Source: Gracilaria caudata
Lineage: Eukaryota; Rhodophyta; Florideophyceae; Gracilariales; Gracilariaceae
Reading direction: 5' to 3'
Length of the DNA stretch: 20,665 bases
NCBI GenBank assembly: GCA_030374735.1
Contig: JASCIV010000417.1
Location: 1-20,665 of the forward strand
The position numbers and the translations under genes were made by a program. Of the stretch, positions 1 to 7,187 are shown piece by piece. How positions within the stretch are numbered: the stretch's first letter is position 1; every line of letters begins with the position of its first letter. The notes beneath the pieces are model-generated. The model was not told the origin of the DNA, ran no database searches, and was given only the letters and a program-made list of their open reading frames with translations.

Positions 1-124
1 GAAGTGATTTGCTTTCGAAAAATAACCCCAGAATACTTCTTGAGCAAAACGTGTAAGATCTGTTTGCATGACCTTGATTTCCGGTAAAAATGAGTAGTGT
101 GTCCTTTTTAACCAATGAACTGTC
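1..124 (-). other. Possible internal exon cut by the window edge
   Basis: On the minus strand a good 3' splice site (CTTTTTCAG, 125-133) is followed by 124 nt that stay open in two of three frames to the window edge. The frame with the more protein-like composition (aromatic and charged residues, no low complexity) needs two carried-over bases, so it does not join in phase to the donor at 1244. A missing middle exon or a different gene is therefore needed. A plus-strand frame is also open from base 1 to a TAA at 85-87. Strand and membership are unresolved. Confidence 0.22.
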
Positions 125-327
125 CTGAAAAAGCTCACGGCAACAATCCACCGTCAGTGTGAAAGTCTTTTGCTCTTTTGTTAATTTGCTCTCCGCCTGT
201 GGAGATGCTCTAAAGGTCTGAGTCGTTGTGCTGGCTGTAAAATACTATACCGTCTGTGTGGCGGCGTTTCTCAGGAGGTGTCCCAGCACTCCCGGGACAA
301 CCCCCGGAACACCCTAGAAGAATTTTT

Positions 328-362
328 TCGCTATCTCCGGAGATTCACTCCGGAGATAGCGA
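328..362. repeat. Perfect 15-bp inverted repeat, 5-nt loop
   Basis: Arms TCGCTATCTCCGGAG (328-342) and CTCCGGAGATAGCGA (348-362) are exact reverse complements around the loop ATTCA. The arms are interrupted by nothing and end abruptly. A run of six T (323-328) lies just left. No coding frame explains it. It could be a small fold-back insertion or a structured RNA segment. Confidence 0.85.
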
Positions 363-435
363 TATCATAACCACCTTCCACCGCCGCGCCAGGCCATTGA
401 TTTCTGTGACCTGCCGCGGTCGACGAAGGTGGCCC

Positions 436-1020
436 AGCGTCTGCGCGCCACGGCGCGCAGAGCAGCAGACAAACGGGTACGCGGGCTCGTGGTGCCCGCC
501 CGCCGCAACAGGCGGCGCAGAAGACGTGCTAGTGCGCGGGCTCGCGGTGCCCGCGCGCTGCAGAGCGTATCAAAGAGGACGGACTGGTGCGCGCCTCGGC
601 GCGCCAGGCAGAGAGAAGACCGGCGCGTCCGCGGCTCCTCGCGCCGGGGCGCGCAAGGAGGGGAGACGACTGGCGCGTGCGCGGCTCCTTGGCGCTGCCG
701 CACGCAAAGCGGAGAGCAGACTGGCGTTAGCACGGCGCAGCGCGCAACCAACAGAACAGTGTGTACGCGTGGGCCGTGGCGCGTGCGCGTCGCAGCGCCA
801 CAGCACGGGACAAAAGAGATCCGTGCACAGGCTGCTGTCTTGCGCGCCGAAGCGCATGTACAGAAGAAGATGGCGCGTTGGCTCCTGTGCTCGCGCGCCA
901 ATACGCGCGAGCAGAACAGGATTAATGCGAGGGGTGTGGCGCTCGCGCGACGCGTCATGCGAATTGAGGACGACTTGCGAGTGCGCTGTTCCGTGTGCGC
1001 GAAGCAGGACGCAGGGAGAT
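436..1020. repeat. Array of short GC-rich hairpins with A/G-rich spacers
   Basis: A very GC-rich stretch made of about eleven short inverted repeats in a row. Examples are 440-449/452-461 (10-bp arms, 2-nt loop), 481-486/494-499, 501-506/512-517, 534-541/549-556, 589-595/598-604, 641-645/648-652, 776-782/795-801, 871-877/894-900 and 904-912/941-949 (9-bp arms). They are separated by purine-rich spacers that often contain CAGA or AGAAGAC. Spacing of the AGAC motif is roughly 40 to 55 bp (near 470, 525, 580, 620, 670, 721), so this is a degenerate minisatellite whose unit is a palindrome plus a spacer. Long arginine-rich ORFs cross it on both strands because stop codons are rare in such DNA; I do not regard them as genes. 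If the gene to its right is spliced at 1244, the array lies in its intron. Confidence 0.7.
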
Positions 1021-1244
1021 AAAGACACTGAATGAATTCTTGGAGATTCGAAACAATCGTGTTTAGCTACGCAAAGAGCCAAGTTTAATCGCAGAGAACA
1101 AGTTAAGAAGAGAACAGGAGGCAACACAATACAACAGCAGGAGCTTAAAGCATCCAGCACGGAGCGGATTGCTCTGTGAACAACACGAAGCGCTAGAGCG
1201 GTGGAACGCACTGCCATTTGTGAAAGGCTCAAGCCCACACTCAC

Positions 1245-1565
1245 CCCGCGTACGAAGTAAGGCAGAAGTTCTGCTAGGTTCTCTTTGATCTCGTCCAGAC
1301 AAACGCCGTGTTTGAAGAGGAAATCGTGTAGTAAATCTTTGCAAGCCATAAGTTGCACTTCAATACGTTCTTTGACTCCGTTTTCATCAGCAGCGGCCAC
1401 AGCGGCCACCTCTTCTGCTCGAACGGTTTCCAAATTTACCTCTCTTACTTCACTGTCAATGACTGACGGCGGCGGGGACACTGGAGCATCTTCAGGGGCG
1501 CGAGCGTTAGGTGACATAATGAAAGTTGAAGGGAGAGCACAAGATGGAAGCGTCGGGTCAACCAT
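1245..1565 (-). CDS. First exon of an unrecognised gene
   Basis: The exon starts at ATG 1565 in a strong context (GCCATCATGG) and runs 107 codons to a donor-like GGG|GTGAGTG at 1245/1244. The first 45 residues are proline- and alanine-rich with acidic residues; the rest looks like amphipathic helix with many Glu, Lys and Leu (around residues 65-107). A second in-frame ATG lies 16 codons in. The reading frame stays open past the donor for another 224 codons, the next 40 or so of which are hydrophobic and might also be coding, but then it enters the GC-rich hairpin array, where composition becomes arginine- and alanine-rich and repeat-driven. I therefore end the exon at the donor. I do not recognise the family. 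The 3' exons are either between 1 and 1244 or outside the window. Confidence 0.42.
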
Positions 1566-1813
1566 GATGGCGAACTCGCTAAGGCCTAGATATAGGCGTC
1601 ATCTCGAAACTAGTATGAACAAGTAATCAAATAGAACCAACTATGTTTTAACAATTTGTCAGATGAAATGGACGTGATCGTTTGTCGACAGTTAATCAAA
1701 TAGAAAGCAGTTGGAAAATCTTTTGTAAGTGCTAAGGAAAGATAACCTAATTTACGTAACTAGTGACAAATTGTACTATGCTTTAGTAGAAGATATGCAA
1801 AAATACAAGAGTC
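1566..1813. other. Divergent upstream region, AT-rich, with a direct repeat
   Basis: This interval lies between the minus-strand exon starting at 1565 and the plus-strand TATA box at 1814. It is AT-rich and non-coding. TAATCAAATAGAA occurs twice in the same orientation (1624-1636 and 1693-1705, 69 bp apart), which could be a duplicated regulatory element or a trace of an insertion. Confidence 0.35.
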
Positions 1814-1821
1814 TATATAAA
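1814..1821 (+). promoter_or_regulatory. TATA box (TATATAAA)
   Basis: A consensus TATATAAA is followed about 35 bp later by the start of a pyrimidine-rich tract, where transcription could begin. No convincing plus-strand protein follows: the ORFs of 60 to 75 codons between 1874 and 2500 either lack an ATG or are low-complexity. It may drive a non-coding transcript, a short unrecognised gene, or nothing. Confidence 0.3.
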
Positions 1822-1850
1822 CCCCTGAGATGACGGCCTGAGCGCCAACT

Positions 1851-2025
1851 TCTCTCTCCGGCAGACCTTTCATTTGAGGCCGCTGCCTCCCCTCTGCAGA
1901 CCACTCTTTCCTCTTTGCGAACCATCTCTTCCCTCGGCACTCCACACCTCCATTAGAGCTGTCTGCTCCTTCTTGCCTTCAATTTCCCCTCTCTCTCTCT
2001 CCTTCTCTCTCCCTCTCATATTCCT
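1851..2025 (+). repeat. Polypyrimidine (CT-rich) tract
   Basis: About 175 bp dominated by C and T on the plus strand, densest at 1970-2021 where CTCTCTCTCT-like runs occur. On the minus strand it reads as a purine-rich frame giving Glu/Arg/Gly/Lys-rich ORFs, which I treat as low-complexity shadows. Confidence 0.6.
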
Positions 2026-2373
2026 CGTTCTTGAGCGGCTCGGTCTCCCGTTCCATCTTCTTATCCTTCGCACGGGCTGAAGTGCAGCCGCTAGTTGGGC
2101 TTTTCGGCACATGAGCCTCCCATTCTTGACTGGTATTGAGGTCGTTGTTTGTGATTGGAGTACTAGTGTATCGCTATCCGGAGTTGAGTGGTAAAGCTCT
2201 GGTTGTTTTACTCGGCGGGATTCACGACACCGCTGCAATACCATTCTCATATTTTGCCTTGCTAAGGCTGGTACCCCCCTGGCTTTCTAGTTCTACTGGG
2301 TTTGTCACCACTTGCGCTATTTCGACCAAAATGGCGTCTTTAGTCTGCATGTAACAACATGGAGCAAGACTTT

Positions 2374-2394
2374 GTGCTGCACTATGTGCAGCAC
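2374..2394. repeat. Perfect 9-bp hairpin, 3-nt loop
   Basis: GTGCTGCAC (2374-2382) and GTGCAGCAC (2386-2394) are exact reverse complements around TAT. It lies about 70 bp left of the hAT-like element, in sequence with no convincing gene (2026-2463). Confidence 0.7.
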
Positions 2395-2463
2395 GGACAG
2401 AAGCAATATTTCAGTTGTGCGTTTCAAACGGACAGAGGACAAACACAAAATACAACTGTTTGT

Positions 2464-2880
2464 CAGGGGCATATTTGTGACTAGAAAATTAACCAAGTGA
2501 AAAAGTCATAGTCACTGCTTTGAAGGTCGAAGTCAGTCACTTATAGTCACCATACGCTTACAAAAACTTAATCTGGCCACCCAATGCCATTAGGGAGCAC
2601 TCACTATTCATGAGATAGGTGGACCCAGCAGTCGATATGTAAAATTTTTGGATAGTTATTAATGCTATTCTTTTCTTTTTAGTTGAAGTGTCAACAAAAA
2701 AAACATCAAAATTCCTTAGTGTACACTTGTTTTTTCCTCTATGGTCCCTGTGTGGCTACGTGTACATTTGTATTACGTGTCATAAATGTGACTAAATGTG
2801 AGTAGATTTTTGATGCATTTGCTAGTCAGTCACACTAATATGTTTTTGTCACTAGTCAGTCAGTCACAAATACGGCCCTG
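2464..2880. mobile_element. Non-autonomous hAT-like element (417 bp), copy A
   Basis: The left end begins CAGGGGCATATTTGTGACT (2464-2482); the right end AGTCACAAATACGGCCCTG closes at 2880, so the termini form an imperfect inverted repeat starting CAGGG and ending CCCTG, as in the hAT superfamily. The flanking 8-mers are CTGTTTGT (2456-2463) and TTGTTTGT (2881-2888), a 7/8 target duplication of the length typical of hAT. Subterminal regions are full of TAGTCA/GTCAC motifs on both sides, another hAT habit. There is no transposase ORF, so it is a MITE that would depend on a transposase elsewhere. An internal block near 2720-2830 is clearly homologous to 6413-6525 in copy B. Confidence 0.8.
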
Positions 2881-2888
2881 TTGTTTGT

Positions 2889-3335
2889 ATTTTGTGTGAC
2901 CAGCATGCTGGAAGCTAGCGATAAATAAGTAGAAGCTCAAGACAGTAATCTGACGACTCGGTTGAACTCGGTTCAACCTTCATGACGACTACAGATATCT
3001 TTTTACACCGGGCTCTTGCGAATGAAGAGAAAGTTATACAAAAGTAGGAAACACACGCACATTTTGCTTCATTGGTTGCTTCTGCTCCAACGTAGGTTAC
3101 GAGGTTACCATCTGTGCTTGATAATAGCTGATAGCGCTTTACATTGAGTCCAACGTGGTGTAGTAGGTGTTGCACACCGCGATGGACCGCTGCGCGGACG
3201 TTATGCTCTACGCACCCCGTTCTGATCAACAACATTATAGCCTGAAGCTCACAATTCATACCTTCCTAAATAGCTCAAACCATTCACCAAATCTCTCCAT
3301 CTCGCTTCCTTAGCTGCTCATCACTACATCCACAT
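2889..3335. other. Intergenic, no supported gene
   Basis: The stretch between hAT copy A and the Kunitz pseudogene. One minus-strand frame (2915-3259, 114 codons) is open but has no recognisable domain and unremarkable composition. I see no RNA gene. Confidence 0.35.
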
Positions 3336-3895
3336 CTAGTGGAGTTCGGCACATTTACCCATACACACAGTAGGTATCAAAGCCCGGCTGCATGCCCTGG
3401 GGATAGGACAGCCTCCGTACACAAAGCAATTGCAATCCTTTGACAAACAGAGAAGCACAAAGTTGATTCATGGTTAGAAACATTACTATTCCCCTCACAC
3501 GCTCGAAATGATGCGTTTGGAACTTACCCCATATCGCATATCGTAGGAATACATTTGAATTTGCCCATTACAGAACCTGTTTACACCGGCTCCCTCACAA
3601 TTCTCTCTCACATCAGCCGGCAGTCATAGGGGTGGGAGGTAACGCGAGAATACCGGGGCATTCATATCCATTCTGCCGTCGTACGCGTGAGCGCGGGGAA
3701 AGGGAGAAACTGGAACGCCGGAACGAAGGGTAATAAGCACGATCGGGGCGGTTCATCGAGACGCATTCCTACTGCAATCTCGGGTGATAGGAGACAGGCG
3801 AGCGGGCTTGCATGATAGCGGGGTGCTTGGGAGGAGGGTGTTCGCCGGCGTGTTTGATCGCGGAGTGAGATCAGTCCGGGAAAGGGGGTGAAACG
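3336..3895 (-). pseudogene. Degraded tandem copy of the Kunitz-domain gene
   Basis: It aligns along its length with the intact gene at 4791-5378. The counterpart of exon 2 is 3336-3437 (ends in TAG), the intron is 3438-3527 (90 nt, GTAAGT donor kept, CAAAG acceptor), and the exon 1 remnant runs left-to-right from 3528 to about 3895. The Kunitz part is oddly well kept: six cysteines with gaps of 8, 15, 7, 14 and 3 residues, YGGC retained, and two extra cysteines (near the third Kunitz Cys and in the fourth gap). Upstream of the domain the frame is broken (a TGA lies in the linker, about +5 nt relative to the intact copy). The start codon is gone, about 24 nt of the membrane-segment coding are deleted, and the TATA of the intact copy (CTCTTATA) reads CTCTTTTT here. 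I call it a pseudogene. Use of the domain-coding exons from another start cannot be excluded. Confidence 0.72.
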
Positions 3896-3941
3896 AAATG
3901 TGAGCTGGGCTCTTTTTCGTCTCGAACACTGGAAGATTCTT

Positions 3942-4020
3942 CCAAAATGCTGCTTCCAGAATCTAGTTGCTCCCAGAATCAGATTCTGGAAGAAACTAGA
4001 TTCTGAAAGCGGCATTTTAG
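3942..4020. repeat. Nested near-perfect palindrome
   Basis: Outer arms 3942-3968 and 3994-4020 match at 24 of 27 positions as reverse complements; the central 12 bp (CAGAATCTAGTT/AACTAGATTCTG) match exactly. Inside them CCAGAATC (3973-3980) and GATTCTGG (3982-3989) form a second exact stem around a single base. It lies upstream of the pseudogene. The right copy of the duplication has related AGATTCTGG repeats but not this fold-back structure. Confidence 0.8.
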
Positions 4021-4240
4021 ACAGCAATCTAGATGCACCGAGATTGTGGATGCAGTTTGTTCATTGGGAAGGCGGGAGATATGAGAAAAGATAGCGTAGT
4101 TGTATCCCGCGAAGTAGGTGTCGACTTTTGTGTCACAAGTCATCATCTCACAAACACGAGCTTACGGCAAAAGCCTCAGTGGCTGACGACATGTTTTGAC
4201 TCAACACGCACATCATGCAACTTTGAGCCAAAACAACCCC

Positions 4241-4790
4241 TTTTATTTGTATGGTCAGGGTGTACGCCACAACAAACATCGTCGGTCGTCAAAGCTCCCC
4301 CTAAATTGGACTGAAGATCTCGAGTTTGAACACCGACGTGAGAACATACCCACCGTGCGAGCTGCCCAGGACAATTTTGTCCTTTTCTCACCGTCGTGTG
4401 CTCGTGACAACAAAGCAACACGCAATGCAATCTACCTGACTTGCTAACGACGATTTGCTCCAACATTGCTGGCGAACCAGCCGTCGTAGTCGTCCTGTGC
4501 TTTCGGTGAGCCCTCCTTTTGGTTCTCACCACTGGAAAGAAGCCTGATTGTATACAAGCGAATCGCGACTGTATGGGCCAGAAGAGGATACCCGAGTGGA
4601 AAACTAGAAAACAAAGTGTCTCAACAAATCATGGAGCGTACTCTATTTCCGTTTCATCAATGTGTTATGTCAATTTACCCCTTCAATTGAGAACAAAACG
4701 GGAAGAGCGCCAATGGCACAAATCACACGTTCCGAAGCTTTGATCCGCTCTCACAATTTTATACCTACAAACGAAGCTATTTTGTCTCAT
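4241..4790. other. Spacer between the duplicated copies
   Basis: No supported gene. Two overlapping minus and plus frames (about 80 to 118 codons) cover 4176-4532 without any recognisable domain. The left border of this unique sequence starts CAGGG (4256), like a hAT end, at the place where the right copy carries hAT element B, but I find no matching right end. Confidence 0.3.
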
Positions 4791-5378
4791 CTACCAGAAC
4801 TTTGCACATTTAGTCAAACATTCAAGGTAATCTTCAAAGCCCGGGTTTACGCCCTCAGGATAGGGACAGCCTCCGTACGTAAAGCGCACGCAATCCTTGC
4901 ACACACAGAGAAGCAAAAAGAAGTTCAGCCATGGTTAGAACGTATACTATTCCCCTCACACGCTCGAAATGATGCGAATGGTACTTACTCCGGTGCTGTC
5001 ATCGTAATAATACCTCTGAGTGTACATCTGACAATAGCCGGTTTGACCGGTTCCTGAGCAACTCGGTTTCAAATTCGGGTCATACGTCCAGCGGTCCGTT
5101 GTATTCATACCCATTCTGCTGGGATACGCGTTCGCAGAATGCCGAGAGCGCGGGAGAAGAGGGAAACGAGAAAAACGCATCGAAGGGTAGTAGGCATGAT
5201 CCACGCCATGCATTGAGACGAATGCTATGCAAGCCACAGCAAATATTCCTGCTGCGATGAGAGCACGATTGCTTGGGCGGTAGGAGATGGGCAGGCGATC
5301 TTGCATGATGGCCTGGTGCGTGTAAGGATGGTGTTCTCCCGCGTGGTTGAGCGCGACGTACTCGTTCTGGGAGGCCAT
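4791..5378 (-). CDS. Type II membrane protein with a Kunitz/BPTI domain (two exons)
   Basis: Exon 1 is 5378-4989 and exon 2 is 4895-4791, with a 93-nt GTAAGT...CAAG intron joining in phase 0; product 164 aa. Residues 1-38 are polar, 39-58 form one hydrophobic segment, and the C-terminal domain (107-160) is a Kunitz fold by pattern: cysteines 107, 116, 132, 140, 156 and 160, i.e. gaps 8-15-7-15-3 against 8-15-7-12-3 in BPTI, with the family's RYYYD, TG and YGGC signatures. The residue after the second Cys (P1 in inhibitors) is Gln117, so a trypsin preference is not predicted. With no signal peptide and one internal segment, the domain should face outside or a lumen. The intron splits the domain between the second and third cysteines. 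I chose ATG 5378 (CATCATGGCC) over an in-frame ATG at 5570 because the TATA box lies between them. Role: probably protease inhibition or protein binding; the target is unknown. Confidence 0.85.
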
Positions 5379-5451
5379 GATGAAACTCGGAGCTCGAGCT
5401 GGATGAGTGAGATGAGTCCGCGATAGGTTGTGAGTGGCAATGTGAGTTGGG

Positions 5452-5459
5452 CTCTTATA
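5452..5459 (-). promoter_or_regulatory. TATA box of the Kunitz gene (TATAAGAG)
   Basis: TATAAGAG on the minus strand, 74 bp upstream of ATG 5378. The same position in the degraded copy reads AAAAAGAG, so the box is lost exactly where the gene is dead. Confidence 0.55.
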
Positions 5460-5517
5460 CGTCTCGAACACTGGACGATTCTGGAAGCAACCAGATTCAG
5501 AAAGCAGCATCATAGAC

Positions 5518-5568
5518 AAGAATCTAGATGCAGCAAGAATCTGGATGCAGCAAGAATCTGGATGCAGC
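5518..5568. repeat. 17-bp tandem repeat, three units
   Basis: AAGAATCTAGATGCAGC (5518-5534) followed by two identical units with G in place of the central A (5535-5551, 5552-5568). It lies upstream of the Kunitz TATA box. The left duplicate has related single motifs (AATCTAGATGC near 4025) without the tandem array, so the array expanded after duplication. Confidence 0.85.
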
Positions 5569-6054
5569 ATCTGTTAGTGCGATTGGGAAGTAAGGGAGAT
5601 ATGAGAAAGTGAAAGCGTAATTGAGATCATCCAAATATTTGTTACTATGCAGATTAGGGAGACGTCCCAACATGTTGGTTTGCAATCTTTGGAAGGTGGT
5701 TGGCTCAGAAGTGTGCGGAGTGGAGCAGTATGATGTGTCGACTATTTTGTTACATGTCATCATCGTCGAAACGAGCGCGAAGCGATAACTCTGTTGGTAC
5801 GGTACTCTTTACAGTCTAGAAAACCGAACTCAAAGCCGATTTTTGCTTACAGTGGTGCAAAGTAGGTCAAGGAGTTCGTGTGAAGTGCGTGGTAGCTCCT
5901 CAACGATTCGGTACCGTACGGCGGTTCGGGCTGGTTTGCGAGGAACATCACCACAGGAGCTTATCGCAAAAAAGTGGTGGCTGACGACATGTTTTGATTC
6001 AACACGTACATCATACAACTTCGAGCCAAAAGTCGCCCATTCTATTTGTATCTG

Positions 6055-6580
6055 CAAGGGCGTATTTGTAACTAACTTTCTTGGCTTTCATTGAAGTCAT
6101 AGTCCACAGCAAAATGGGCATAGTTAGTCACATGTAGTCAGGTTAGGCAGCGGATATAATTTTGATACTTAGAAGCCACCAGTTGTCCCATTTCCTCACA
6201 ACAGGCTTACCGTACGAGAACCCGCGCATTTATTATCGTTTTTCAATGCTCAAAAGCAAGAATTTCGGCCACTCGGTGCAACCAGGTAGAGCTCAATGTT
6301 GAGTAGATCTGTGATCCAGAAGTATAGATTCAAACTTTACACAGTTTAATATCGCAATCTTTTAACTTTTTGTGTTAAAAATCAAACAGAGAATCGCTTG
6401 GAAGTTTCGTTCTGTACACTTGTCCTTTTCTCGATGGTCCTCTCAGATCCACGTGTTCATATGTATTACGTGTCGTATCGATGACCGACATGTGACTAGA
6501 TTTTCGGCGCATTTGCAAGTCAGTAAGTCAAAAGTCACAGGTTTCTAAGGCTAGTTAGTCAATCACACATACGGGCCTGG
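6055..6580. mobile_element. Non-autonomous hAT-like element, copy B
   Basis: The left end CAAGGGCGTATTTGTAACTAAC (6055-6076) and the right end, read in reverse from 6579 (CAGGCCCGTATGTGTGAT), form an imperfect inverted repeat matching copy A at 2464-2880. TAGTCA/GTCAC motifs are again concentrated near both ends, and 6413-6525 aligns with 2720-2830 of copy A. Flanking 8-mers TGTATCTG (6047-6054) and GGTTTCTG (6581-6588) agree at 6 of 8 positions, consistent with an old target duplication. The middle (about 6150-6400) is unrelated to copy A and holds no ORF. It is older and more diverged than copy A. Confidence 0.68.
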
Positions 6581-6668
6581 GGTTTCTGGCGCACGCAACA
6601 GCCACTCCGTTCGACATCCTCGCCCTGCTTCTCACACATGCAGCCCCACTGCACGTGCGCTGCTGCTA

Positions 6669-7187
6669 TTGCTTCGTATAGTTCCAGCCGCCGACCCGGA
6701 AGCGGAAATTTTTGTGTACAAAGACCCTAAAAAGCGCCGTGGCGGACCGCTCAACAGGTATTGCCAAGAGAATAGTAATGATTCGGAGTGGCACTGTAAC
6801 AAGTTTTGCAAGTATACACACGCAAAACAGGTGCATTACTCTGCGTACGGCTCGAATTCGACAAAGTTACAAAATGCTGCACCTAAAGGGCAAATCAGAT
6901 TTACTTTCACGATCAACACAAAGATGCAAATGTCTGGAAGACTATATCAATCACGGAACACTGCTCTAAGTTATATTTCGCCTTTAAAAGCTCTCGAAAA
7001 CGGTGTTCTTCATGGGGAAATTAGGTGGATCGGTGCAAACAGAGACCGAGGTTGTGTGCCACAGTCAACAAGTACGCAAGTGGTGCATCTACCCACCGAT
7101 GCAAGTACTCTTCATAGTAATCGAACGGTAGAAATTGTGTTGTGCGCCATTCATGGTCACGGATATAAGTCAGACCCTCGATTGTAA
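6669..7187 (+). other. Open frame without ATG, unrecognised
   Basis: A 172-codon plus-strand frame that is long for chance at this base composition but has no ATG near its start (first Met about 75 codons in) and matches no family I know. It contains a cysteine-rich patch (around codons 30-50). Its 3' third overlaps the minus-strand frame 7024-7236, which looks more protein-like, so at most one of the two is coding there. It might be an exon or a relic of a mobile element. Confidence 0.2.

Larger units (their letters stand above)
3336..4240. repeat. Segmental duplication, left copy
   Basis: Direct, diverged duplicate of 4791-6046. Matching landmarks in order: exon 2 and intron of the Kunitz gene, exon 1, the GGGCTCTT..CGTCTCGAACACTGGA promoter block (3907 and 5448), the AGATTCTGG-rich block, GGGAGATATGAGAAA, a TGTCGACT block (4119 and 5735), and the GCTGACGACATGTTTTGA block (4181 and 5980). 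Similarity ends near 4250. The right copy is longer because of about 190 bp between roughly 5775 and 5960 that have no counterpart here. Confidence 0.75.
4791..6046. repeat. Segmental duplication, right copy
   Basis: Partner of 3336-4240. It carries the intact Kunitz gene, its TATA box and upstream region. Compared with the left copy it has about 190 extra bp (around 5775-5960). It ends where hAT-like element B begins, so B either inserted at the border or was caught up in the rearrangement. Confidence 0.72.

Noticed and set aside
436..1020. CRISPR array
   Set aside because: Palindrome-plus-spacer layout looks similar, but the palindromes differ from unit to unit, spacers are alike rather than unique, there are no cas genes, and the window is eukaryotic.
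256..1035. Long arginine-rich ORFs of about 200 to 330 codons on both strands through the GC-rich stretch
   Set aside because: They coexist in several frames on both strands, which follows from few stop codons in GC-rich repeats. Composition is repeat-driven and matches no protein family.
4256..4569. A third hAT element bounded by CAGGG (4256) and a TGTATGGT/TGTATGGG pair
   Set aside because: The 8-mers match 7/8, but the right border has no inverted repeat matching the left end, so the match may be chance.
5379..5570. N-terminal extension of the Kunitz protein from ATG 5570 (204-aa ORF)
   Set aside because: The extension runs through the 17-bp tandem repeat and the TATA box, is not conserved in the left copy, and the ATG at 5378 has the better context. 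The unspliced ORF also reads past the donor and so hides the domain.
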